Shown here: positions 1-5,736 of the stretch, one piece after another
Numbering within the stretch: the stretch's first letter is position 1
Layout: each line of letters begins with the position of its first letter
Notes under the pieces: model-generated
The model's input: only the letters and a program-made list of their open reading frames with translations
Told to the model about the DNA's origin: nothing
The model's database searches: none
Assembly: GCA_021786815.1 (NCBI GenBank)
Contig: JAJYMR010000049.1
Location: forward strand, 1 to 5,925
Source of the DNA: Deltaproteobacteria bacterium
Lineage (GTDB): Bacteria > Desulfobacterota > Binatia > Binatales > Binataceae
DNA: 5,925 nucleotides
Direction of reading: 5' to 3'
Translations under genes and position numbers: made by a program

Positions 1-1248
1 CGTGGCCGCAACCGCGCGCGGCCCTTCCCGTCGCAGCATCCAGTAGCACGGCGCCGCGACCATCGAGAGCGCACCGGCGACCTGCCACGCCACCGCAAGC
101 CCGGCGGTGTCGGCCACGTACCCGCCGAACAAGAGGCCCATCGAGCCGCCCATCGTGCCGAGCGTGCTCGAAAACGAAAGCATCGTGGCCCTCCGGCCCG
201 CGCTCACCTGCTCATTGAACCAGCTCTGCGCGAGCGGCTGTATCGCCCCAGTGCAGAGATTCATCACGAACAGAACCGCAAGCGCGGGGTTCGGACGGTT
301 GCTGAGCACGCCGGCCACGGCGAGGCAGACGCTCGCCACGGCTACCAGCGCCACGAGCCGTCCCGCGCGCGAGGTTTCATCCGGGCGCATCCGCGACACC
401 ATCTCCGCACCGGCGATCCGTGCGAGCGTGAGCAGGCAATAAATCCAACCGATAATCCACACGCCCACCCCGTAGCTGCGCTCGAACAGAATCGGCCATT
501 CGAGCCAGTACGGAGCCCACGCTCCGAGCGTCACCGCGCCAGCCATACTTAGCCACATCACCGTGCGGCTCGAGAATCCCTCGCCAAGGCCCTCGCCGAC
601 GCGCGTGATGATCTGGCCCGGCAGCACCGCGAGGTCGATCTCGGTCTCGCGCTCGCTTTCGCCGGTCATCATCGCCATCCCGATAAACGCCGCAACGAGA
701 TAACCCACCGCGCCGCACAGCCACGGCCAGGCGATATCGACGTTGGCGACGTAGGCGCCGACTATCGCCGACACCATGAAGCCCGAATTCATGAGCTGCG
801 TGATACGCGAGAAGATCTTGTCCTTCACGCCCGCGTGCCCCGCGCGGTCGAGCGCGTCCACGCCCCACGCATCAACGGCGCCGTTGGCGAAGGTCGTGCC
901 GATTCCGTCGATGCTTTCGGCGACCAGGAAGACCCAGTAGCTATGGGCGAAAAAATAGGTGAGGAACGCAGCCACGCGAATCCCGGTTCCGAGCACGAAC
1001 GAGGTGCGCCGTCCGAGCGCGTCGGCAAAGGCTCCCGTGGGCACATCGGTCAGGAACAGCACGACGAAATAGGTCGCAAGCACGCTGTTTATCTGGAACT
1101 GGTCAAGCCCGCGCGAGTGCAGGAATATCGGATAGACGCCGAACAGGAATCCGCCCGCGAGCGAATAGGCGAGCTGGACAGTATAGTAGCGGCGCATGAC
1201 TTCGCGCACGGTCATCGCGGACGTCGCGGCTTTTCTCTCGGGCATCAT
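1..1248 (-). CDS. MFS-family membrane transporter (3' end beyond the window)
   Basis: Translating the minus strand from 1248 to base 1 gives 416 uninterrupted codons rich in hydrophobic segments. The frame is still open at the left edge, so the C-terminus is missing, although 416 residues is already close to the usual MFS length. The clearest signature is the loop between helices 2 and 3 at residues 67-84 (TDVPTGAFADALGRRTSF), the MFS motif A with its Asp and Gly-Arg-Arg. A helix-4-like stretch (about 105-128, with ESIDGIGTTFANGAVDAW) and a Gly-rich helix near the end (GTMGGSMGLLFGGYVAD) also fit. Tandem ATG codons at 1248 and 1245 begin the frame; an in-frame TGA lies eight codons further upstream with no other start between, so the start is secure to one codon. 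A weak AAGG lies about 11 bases upstream. It should act in the inner membrane as a secondary transporter, possibly an exporter. The substrate cannot be read from the sequence. Confidence 0.93.
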   Translation of the reverse strand, partial: MMPERKAATSAMTVREVMRRYYTVQLAYSLAGGFLFGVYPIFLHSRGLDQFQINSVLATYFVVLFLTDVPTGAFADALGRRTSFVLGTGIRVAAFLTYFFAHSYWVFLVAESIDGIGTTFANGAVDAWGVDALDRAGHAGVKDKIFSRITQLMNSGFMVSAIVGAYVANVDIAWPWLCGAVGYLVAAFIGMAMMTGESERETEIDLAVLPGQIITRVGEGLGEGFSSRTVMWLSMAGAVTLGAWAPYWLEWPILFERSYGVGVWIIGWIYCLLTLARIAGAEMVSRMRPDETSRAGRLVALVAVASVCLAVAGVLSNRPNPALAVLFVMNLCTGAIQPLAQSWFNEQVSAGRRATMLSFSSTLGTMGGSMGLLFGGYVADTAGLAVAWQVAGALSMVAAPCYWMLRREGPRAVAAT

Positions 1249-1272
1249 GTCGGTATGCGCCTTGGGTCAAAG

Positions 1273-1309
1273 AAAAAGCCCCGGGGCTCCAAAGCTCCCG
1301 AGGCTTTTT
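1273..1309 (-). terminator. Intrinsic terminator-like hairpin in the transporter leader (possible attenuator)
   Basis: The arms are 1273-1288 and 1293-1309 with a four-base loop. Pairing is nearly complete: five A-T pairs at the base, then a GC-rich stem, with one single-base bulge. The one C-A mismatch seen on the plus strand becomes a G-U pair on the minus strand, and the minus-strand tail reads TTTTTCTTTG. Both points favour termination in the minus direction, although the plus strand also has five T's before C. It ends about 25 bases before the transporter start, and no gene ends nearby that would need it, because the flanking genes diverge. It therefore most likely lies within the transporter's 5' leader. 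Confidence 0.7.
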
Positions 1310-1398
1310 CGAGCCACGTATCGAACTGGTTTCAGCGCTTGTCGTCGCGGCCCGTCGTCTTCATTGTGATCGTGCGTCCCCCGATAGTGCGGCGACAG

Positions 1399-1427
1399 AG
1401 GCTATCCTCGCGCCACCGACCAGTCAA
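1399..1427 (-). promoter_or_regulatory. Candidate sigma-70 promoter for the transporter
   Basis: On the minus strand TTGACT (1427-1422, five of six matches to the -35 consensus) is followed after 17 bases by TAGCCT (1404-1399, three of six to the -10 consensus). Transcription would begin near 1392, giving a leader of about 145 bases that contains the 1273-1309 hairpin before the transporter start. The -35 box is good but the -10 box is poor, so this is a prediction only. Confidence 0.4.
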
Positions 1428-1459
1428 GGACGGATTTCGCGCGCGGCGCGTTCGCTCTG

Positions 1460-1488
1460 TTCTCCGCAGGTCCCGGGTTCGTTAGAAT
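1460..1488 (+). promoter_or_regulatory. Candidate promoter for the ABC1/UbiB-family gene
   Basis: TAGAAT at 1483-1488 matches five of six -10 consensus positions. A weak TTCTCC lies 17 bases upstream at 1460-1465. Transcription would begin near 1495, leaving a leader of about 26 bases before the ATG at 1521. It lies back to back with the candidate minus-strand promoter at 1399-1427, as expected between divergent genes. The -35 box is poor, so confidence is modest. Confidence 0.35.
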
Positions 1489-1520
1489 TCCACGCATCAG
1501 CCTTTCGGTTTCGATCCGAG

Positions 1521-2912
1521 ATGAATTCGAGCAAGCCCGACTCCGCCGTTCCCGCTTTTCCCCCCGCAGGTGGGAGCCCCGGCGCTCTTGAGCGCGTCCG
1601 CCGTTTCTGGGCCGTCGCGGCACTGGCCGCGCGCGTCTACACTGGCTACAAGACGATTCAGCTCTGGGACCGCGCGACCGCGAGCCCCAAAACCGCCGAG
1701 CGCTATCGCCGCCAGGACCTTCGTTCGGCGCGCGCGCTCTATCGCACCGCGGTCAGGCTCGAAGGCCTGCTCATCAAGGCCTCGCAGTTCATCGCGACCC
1801 GCGCCGACCTGTTGCCCGACGAATGGGTGAACACGCTCTCGGGGCTGCACGATCGCGTTCCCGCGCGCCCGTTCCCGGTTATCCGCGGCCAGATCGAGCG
1901 CGAGTTAAAGCGCCCGCTCGAAGCCGTCTTCTGCGAGTTCGACGAAGAGCCGCTCGCCTCGGCCTCGCTCGCCCAGGTGCATCGCGCGCGCCTTCGCGAC
2001 GGGCGGGCGTGCGCCGTCAAGGTTCAGTATCCGCGGATCGAGGAAATCGTCAGCCTCGACCTGAAGAACCTGACCTTCGTGCTCCGCGCTCTCGCCTTCG
2101 TCGAGCCCGACTTCGACTTCCGCATCATCGTGCGCGAGGCGCTCAAGTACGTCCCGATGGAACTCGACTTCGAGCACGAAGCCACGAACGCGGAGACCAT
2201 GCGCCGCAATTTCGCCGCGGACCCGACCGTGATCGTGCCCGAGGTTTATCGCGAGTACACGACCCGGCGCGTGCTCACGATGGAACTGGTGGACGGGATC
2301 AAGATTTCCGACGTCGAGGCGCTGGAGCGGGCGGGAATCGACCGGCGCGCCGTCGCACAGAGGCTGACGGAAGTCTTTTGCGAGCAGGTCTTGCGCGACG
2401 GGTTTTTTCACGCCGACCCGCACCCGGGAAACATCTTTGTGAAACCCGGCCCGACGCTGGTTTTTCTCGACTTCGGCCTGGCCAAGGATTTTCCGCCGAC
2501 CTTTCGCGACGGCCTGGTGCGGCTCACGCTCGCGATCCTCGTCAACGACCGCGACGGAATCGTGCGCGCCTTCGAGGAGCTTGGCTTTCGCACGCGAAGC
2601 GGCTCGCCCGACACGCTGCTTACGCTGTCCGAGGCTTTTCTTGGAAGCGCGATAAGACACGGCAAGGCGTACGCCACGCGCGAGTTCGTGCAGGAGTTCT
2701 CCGAGCGCCTTCATCGCTCGATACGCGAAAATCCGGTGGTTGAAGTGCCCGCCGACGTGCTACTGGTTACGCGCGTGATGGGGCTTTTGAGCGGGCTTGG
2801 AAAGACGCTGGACTCGCGCGTCGATCTGTTTTCCACGATTATGCCGTACGCGCGGCGCCTGCTCGCGCAGGAAGCGGCTTCGCCTGCGGCGGACGACGCC
2901 GCTGCAAAATAG
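1521..2912 (+). CDS. ABC1/AarF/UbiB-family atypical protein kinase-like protein
   Basis: This 463-residue protein carries the ABC1/UbiB signatures in order: a KxGQ-type motif as KASQ at 86-89 in LLIKASQFIATRADLLPDEW; an Ala/Ser-rich nucleotide loop LASASLAQVHRARL at about 145-158; the VAIK-type lysine at K167 (AVKVQYP); an ELDFxxEAxN-type motif at 214-223; the catalytic-loop equivalent HADPHPGN at 297-304; and the metal-binding DFG at 317-319. The family has ATPase activity and supports ubiquinone or other isoprenoid-quinone lipid biosynthesis and homeostasis. E. coli UbiB is longer and ends in two membrane helices. Here the C-terminus (about 435-463) is polar and Ala-rich with no clear membrane segment, so I do not assign ubiB. 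The usual Gly of KxGQ is Ser. The ATG at 1521 has only a weak GAG before it, but the N-terminus (residues 1-23 low complexity, then a helical region) is plausible. The next gene follows after 108 bases. Confidence 0.95.
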   Translation: MNSSKPDSAVPAFPPAGGSPGALERVRRFWAVAALAARVYTGYKTIQLWDRATASPKTAERYRRQDLRSARALYRTAVRLEGLLIKASQFIATRADLLPDEWVNTLSGLHDRVPARPFPVIRGQIERELKRPLEAVFCEFDEEPLASASLAQVHRARLRDGRACAVKVQYPRIEEIVSLDLKNLTFVLRALAFVEPDFDFRIIVREALKYVPMELDFEHEATNAETMRRNFAADPTVIVPEVYREYTTRRVLTMELVDGIKISDVEALERAGIDRRAVAQRLTEVFCEQVLRDGFFHADPHPGNIFVKPGPTLVFLDFGLAKDFPPTFRDGLVRLTLAILVNDRDGIVRAFEELGFRTRSGSPDTLLTLSEAFLGSAIRHGKAYATREFVQEFSERLHRSIRENPVVEVPADVLLVTRVMGLLSGLGKTLDSRVDLFSTIMPYARRLLAQEAASPAADDAAAK

Positions 2913-2936
2913 CGCGCGGCGCTTTGCCCGCGGCGC
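2912..2936. repeat. Small GC-rich inverted repeat just after the kinase-like gene
   Basis: GCGCGCGG (2912-2919) can pair with CCGC and GCGC (2928-2931 and 2933-2936) with one bulged G, giving an eight-base-pair stem with an eight-base loop that starts at the last base of the stop codon. No T-run follows, so it is at best a weak or factor-dependent 3' structure. In such GC-rich DNA it could be chance. Confidence 0.3.
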
Positions 2937-3020
2937 GATAATGATTGCCTTGCGAACGGAATTGACGTGACGGGCGCGCCCGGCGTACCCGCGCGCGGAT
3001 AGGGTGGGAGCGACTTAACG

Positions 3021-4199
3021 ATGCCTCAGAGCCGAGAAACGCTGGTGGCGCTCGCGGCGGAACTGGCCGCCGACTTCGCAACTCGGGCCGCCGAACACGA
3101 CCTCAACAACACCTTCCCGGTGGAAAACGTCCAGCGGATGAAGGAAACCGGCTACACCGCGCTGGTCATCCCGGAGGAGCACGGCGGGCTCGGCGCGAAC
3201 CTGGTCGATTACGCGCTCTGCCAGGAACAGCTCGCCCAGGGATGCGGCGCGACGGCGATCGCGATCAACATGCATCTGTTCGGCCTCGGCAGCATGGTGG
3301 AGCGCGCGGCCGGAACCCCGGAAGAACGGCTTTTCTTCGAGACGATAGGGCGCGGCAGGCAAATTCTGGGCGGCGGAATCAGCGAGCCGGAAACCGGCGG
3401 CGACTGGGGATATTTTGCGACCAAAGCGCGGCGCGACGGTGAATTTTACGTGCTCAACGGGCGCAAGACGTTCACCAGCCTCTCGCCCGTAATCGATCTG
3501 TTCATGGTGATGGCGACGATCGAGGGCGAAACGCCGCTGCGCTCCGCAACCTTCGTCATCCCGCGCGGAACTCCAGGCCTCGAACTGGTCGAGACGTGGA
3601 ACGCGATGGGGATGCGGGCGACGGCAAGCCACGACCTCGTGATCAAGGACGTTCGGGTGCCGGCGTTGGCGATGGCGGATGCGCGGCCGGTCGGTCCGGT
3701 CGACGAAAACGCGATATCGCTGTTCACGTGGTTCAGCGTGTCGGTCGCGGCGGTCTATACCGGGATCGCGCTCGCGGCGCTCAAGTTCACGCGCGAGTTC
3801 ACCGGCCGCTACAAGCCGCTCACCCTGCCCCGCCCGATCAAGTACCTGCCCGGAATCCAGTTCGCCGTCGCCGAGGCCGAGGCGCTGCTCGCGCAGTCGC
3901 GCGCGCTCTATCTCGGAATTGCGAACGAGTACCTCGCCAATCGCGAGGGGTTCAAGGGCGAAGCGGGCCTCGCGCGCGTGGTGACCGCGAAATACGCCGC
4001 GACCAACAACGCGGTTCGCGCGGTTGACTACTGCATGGAGGCGGTCGGCGCGCACGGAATCATGAAAAAGTTCCCGATGGAGCGCTATTACCGCGACGTG
4101 CGCGCGGGCGTGAACCATCCGCTCTCCAACGCGCGCGCGCGCGAGCTTATCGGCAAGTGCTCGCTCGGAATCAGCCTCGCGGAGACGCCGCGATGGTGA
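3021..4199 (+). CDS. Acyl-CoA dehydrogenase-fold flavoprotein with atypical active site
   Basis: The 392-residue length and order of motifs fit the acyl-CoA dehydrogenase (ACAD) family. The helical N-terminal domain includes IPEEHGGLGANLVDYALCQEQLA (about 50-72). The beta-domain flavin and substrate region is GGGISEPETGGDWGYFATKA (117-136) followed by LNGRKTF (145-151). The GMRATASHDLVIKDVRVP segment (197-214) is typical. The C-terminal helical domain ends in AVGAHGIMKKFPMERYYRDVRAG (341-363). ACADs use FAD to oxidise acyl-CoA thioesters and pass electrons to ETF. The segment after RDVR reads AGVNHPLSN in place of the usual loop ending in EGT, so the MCAD-type catalytic Glu is absent (Pro367 by alignment). 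The IVD-type alternative Glu is also absent (Phe238). Substrate and even reaction are therefore open; a catalytically different or partner-dependent member is possible. GGGAG at 3006-3010, ten bases before ATG, supports the start. It lies 108 bases after the kinase-like gene and 119 before the phosphatase. Confidence 0.92.
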   Translation: MPQSRETLVALAAELAADFATRAAEHDLNNTFPVENVQRMKETGYTALVIPEEHGGLGANLVDYALCQEQLAQGCGATAIAINMHLFGLGSMVERAAGTPEERLFFETIGRGRQILGGGISEPETGGDWGYFATKARRDGEFYVLNGRKTFTSLSPVIDLFMVMATIEGETPLRSATFVIPRGTPGLELVETWNAMGMRATASHDLVIKDVRVPALAMADARPVGPVDENAISLFTWFSVSVAAVYTGIALAALKFTREFTGRYKPLTLPRPIKYLPGIQFAVAEAEALLAQSRALYLGIANEYLANREGFKGEAGLARVVTAKYAATNNAVRAVDYCMEAVGAHGIMKKFPMERYYRDVRAGVNHPLSNARARELIGKCSLGISLAETPRW

Positions 4200-4232
4200 C
4201 GCGCGGCGCTCGCCGGACAGGATCCGACGCGT

Positions 4233-4272
4233 ACGGCGCGCGAAAATTTTCCGCCTCGATGAGGCGCGCCGT
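4233..4272. repeat. Perfect 9-bp inverted repeat with an alternative hairpin
   Basis: ACGGCGCGC (4233-4241) is the exact reverse complement of 4264-4272, enclosing 22 bases. Within and overlapping the right arm, CGCCTC (4252-4257) can instead pair with GAGGCG (4261-4266) around a three-base loop. The two structures share 4264-4266, so they compete. The intervening GAAAATTTTC is itself a palindrome. No T-run follows on the plus strand, so a classical terminator for the upstream ACAD gene is not supported. It could be a protein-binding operator or a factor-dependent 3' end. Confidence 0.5.
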
Positions 4273-4281
4273 CCCCGATGC

Positions 4282-4310
4282 TGGATAAACCCGGCCCGCT
4301 CGCATATCTT
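4282..4310 (+). promoter_or_regulatory. Candidate promoter giving a leaderless phosphatase mRNA
   Basis: TGGATA (4282-4287, four of six to the -35 consensus) and TATCTT (4305-4310, four of six to the -10 consensus) are separated by exactly 17 bases. The GTG start codon at 4319 lies eight bases after the -10 box, about where transcription would begin. Together with the lack of any Shine-Dalgarno sequence, this suggests a leaderless transcript. Both boxes are partial matches. Confidence 0.4.
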
Positions 4311-4318
4311 CGCTGACC

Positions 4319-5161
4319 GTGAAAAACGACATCGAGCAGGTGGCGATACGAGCCGCTCGCGCGGCGGGTCGTATCCATCTGCAGCGCCTGAGCCGGATTC
4401 ATGTCTCGCGCAAGACGAGCGAGATCGATCTCGTAACCGAAGCGGACAACGAGTCCGAAGCGGCGGTAATCGACATCATCCAGCGCGCATTCCCGACCCA
4501 TGCGATCCTGGCCGAGGAAAGCGGTCCGAGCAATCACACGAGCGCGCATCGATGGATTATCGATCCGCTCGACGGAACAACGAACTACGCCCACGCCTTT
4601 CCCGCGTTTTGCGTTTCGATAGCCTACGAGTACAAGGGCCGCGTCGAGTTCGGCGTCGTCTTCGACGCGTTGCACAAGGAATGCTTCGTCGCGTGCCGCG
4701 GCAAGGGCGCATTCCTTAACGGCAAGCGGATAAGGGTGAGCAGGACGGCGACGCTCTCGAGCGCTCTGGTCGGCACCGGCTTTCCCTACGACCGGCGCGA
4801 ACGCCGGCGCTTTTACCTGTGCTTCTGGGAGGAGTTCATGATGCGCACGCAGGGCATCCGGCGCACCGGCTCCGCGGCGCTCGACCTCGGCAACGTCGCG
4901 TGCGGCCGGTTGGACGGATTCTGGGAGTTCGGGCTCAAGGCGTGGGACGTCGCGGCGGGCTCGCTAATCGTGCAGGAGGCGGGCGGACGCGTCACCAACA
5001 TGGACGGCACTCCGCTCGATCTCGGCGCGGGCGAAATCCTGGTGAGCAACGGACTCATCCATGACGAGATGCTCGATGTCCTCCGCGTCGCCCGCCCCGA
5101 GGCCGAACGCCGGCACAACGAGATGCTCAAGGCCCAGGCCCGCCAGGCAAAACAGGCCTAG
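4319..5161 (+). CDS. Inositol monophosphatase family protein (SuhB-like Mg2+-dependent phosphatase)
   Basis: This 280-residue protein matches the inositol-monophosphatase fold in length and motifs. It has EIDLVTEADNESE (35-47), the AEES motif at 65-68 with the metal-ligand Glu pair 66-67, motif 1 WIIDPLDGTTNYAHAFP (79-95) with metal ligands Asp82 and Asp85, the GKGAFLNGKRI turn (128-138), and motif 2 AWDVAAGSLIVQEAGGRVT (208-226) with Asp210. All expected catalytic and metal residues are present. The family hydrolyses small phosphate esters such as myo-inositol 1-phosphate; some members act on fructose 1,6-bisphosphate, histidinol phosphate or PAP, and the sequence does not decide between these. 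The start is GTG at 4319. The N-terminal MKNDIEQVAIRAARAAG aligns with the usual first helix, so the start is probably right even without a ribosome-binding site. The C-terminal tail (about 259-280) is polar and rich in Ala, Gln and Lys, beyond the core fold. The tRNA gene begins 83 bases after the stop. Confidence 0.95.
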   Translation: MKNDIEQVAIRAARAAGRIHLQRLSRIHVSRKTSEIDLVTEADNESEAAVIDIIQRAFPTHAILAEESGPSNHTSAHRWIIDPLDGTTNYAHAFPAFCVSIAYEYKGRVEFGVVFDALHKECFVACRGKGAFLNGKRIRVSRTATLSSALVGTGFPYDRRERRRFYLCFWEEFMMRTQGIRRTGSAALDLGNVACGRLDGFWEFGLKAWDVAAGSLIVQEAGGRVTNMDGTPLDLGAGEILVSNGLIHDEMLDVLRVARPEAERRHNEMLKAQARQAKQA

Positions 5162-5191
5162 AGCGCGAACGCCGTGACAATTCCTATGCGC

Positions 5192-5218
5192 TTGTTCGAG
5201 CCGAAGGCGTGATATAGC
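5192..5218 (+). promoter_or_regulatory. Candidate promoter for tRNA-Arg
   Basis: TATAGC at 5213-5218 (four of six to the -10 consensus) is preceded by TG at 5210-5211, making an extended -10 element. A TTGTTC -35-like box lies at 5192-5197, with a short 15-base spacer that an extended -10 could tolerate. Transcription would begin near 5225, about 20 bases before the mature tRNA. No other promoter-like sequence is evident between the phosphatase stop and the tRNA. Confidence 0.4.
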
Positions 5219-5244
5219 TTTGCCATCTGTCCTTCGATTCCTAT

Positions 5245-5319
5245 GCCCCGGTAGTGAAAAGGACATCACGGAGGTCTCCGGAACCTCAAGTCCGGGTTCG
5301 ACTCCCGGCCGGGGCACCA
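5245..5319 (+). tRNA. tRNA-Arg with anticodon CCG, CCA end encoded
   Basis: The full cloverleaf can be drawn. The acceptor stem is GCCCCGG (5245-5251) with CCGGGGC (5309-5315); TA fills positions 8-9. The D stem is GTGA/TCAC with an eight-base loop containing GGA. The anticodon stem is GAGGT/ACCTC with loop CTCCGGA (anticodon CCG after U33). The variable loop is four bases, AAGT. The T stem is CCGGG/CCCGG with loop TTCGACT. The discriminator is A5316 and the CCA is genomically encoded at 5317-5319. The mature body is 72 bases plus CCA. The anticodon reads CGG arginine codons, and the A after GG in the D loop matches the A20 identity element of bacterial arginine tRNAs. Position 15 (A) and position 48 (T) form a proper Levitt pair. 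It looks fully functional. Confidence 0.95.
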
Positions 5320-5736
5320 TCCACTTGACCACGCTTGAAACGAACAGCTTCCCTCGCCGAGGCCCGAGCGTCGGCGCCTGATAGTCGATAATAGCGACCT
5401 GCATTCGTTGCGCATCGCGCCCCGGCGGTTAGAGCCGATCTGGGGTTCCGGTGTCGAATAGCGTCAAAAGAGCTACAAAAGCCTGAATCGATTTGCTAGG
5501 TTCTAACTGCTGCTCGGCCTTCGTAAGGTTCTATCGAAGCGCCCGCCGCCATGGTGACCGCTGAACAATGGGGACGCCATGGCACCGCCGCCGGTCCGAT
5601 CGGCGGATGTGCACCCAACATCTATTGAAGAAGGTTGTCTGAGCTACGTTCGCGCGACGCCCCTGGCGTGAGCGTGCGTCCTCAAGAAACCCGAAGGATG
5701 ATCGCCGCGCAAGCGCGTCAATTCATTTGAGAAGAA
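5320..5736. other. Intergenic region between tRNA-Arg and prfC, no convincing gene
   Basis: These 417 bases show no open frame with both a ribosome-binding site and recognisable protein features on either strand, and no tmRNA, RNase P or SRP RNA signature. Two GC hairpins can be drawn: CGCCGA/TCGGCG at 5355-5360 and 5371-5376, about 36 bases after the tRNA with no T-run, and the longer structure at 5582-5612. The stretch from about 5460 to 5540 is visibly richer in A and T than the flanking genes and contains GGTTCTA twice (5499-5505 and 5527-5533). It may hold the prfC promoter and leader, but no clear -35/-10 pair stands out. Two tiny frames (5551-5628 and 5698-5730) are not supported as genes. 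Confidence 0.6.
5582..5612. repeat. Two-part inverted repeat upstream of prfC
   Basis: GCAC (5582-5585) pairs with GTGC (5609-5612), and after a 2x2 internal loop CCGCCG (5588-5593) pairs with CGGCGG (5601-5606) around a seven-base loop. The nested symmetry of ten base pairs is more than a single short stem. No T-run follows. It could be a structured element in the prfC leader or an operator; its position is 124 bases before the prfC start. Confidence 0.45.

Noticed and set aside
1273..1309. Hairpin as an ordinary bidirectional terminator between convergent genes
   Set aside because: The flanking genes diverge from this region, so no visible gene ends here.
835..1485. A 216-codon plus-strand open frame
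   Set aside because: It lies opposite the MFS transporter, whose minus-strand frame has clear family motifs. The plus-strand product is rich in Arg, Gly and His with no recognisable domain, typical of a shadow frame in GC-rich DNA, and it runs through the terminator hairpin.
1823..2743. Long plus- and minus-strand frames inside the ABC1/UbiB-family gene
   Set aside because: They are alternative-frame readings of a gene with complete family motifs, and their products are Arg-rich without any recognisable feature.
3015..4118. A 367-codon minus-strand open frame
   Set aside because: It is fully antisense to the ACAD gene. Its product is dominated by Arg, His, Ala and Val with no domain, as expected from reading the complementary strand of a GC-rich gene.
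5355..5376. Terminator for the tRNA transcript
   Set aside because: There is a six-base-pair stem with a ten-base loop, but no T-run follows, so an intrinsic terminator is not supported.
4964..5404. A 146-codon minus-strand frame covering the end of the phosphatase gene and the tRNA
   Set aside because: Part of the peptide (PRPGVEPG) is the classic artefact of translating the complement of a tRNA, and the rest is antisense to the phosphatase.
5551..5628. A 25-codon plus-strand frame upstream of prfC ending in GGCAPNIY
   Set aside because: The Gly-Cys-Tyr ending made me consider a modified-peptide precursor, but there is no ribosome-binding site, no maturation enzyme nearby, and it overlaps the inverted repeat at 5582-5612, which constrains its sequence.
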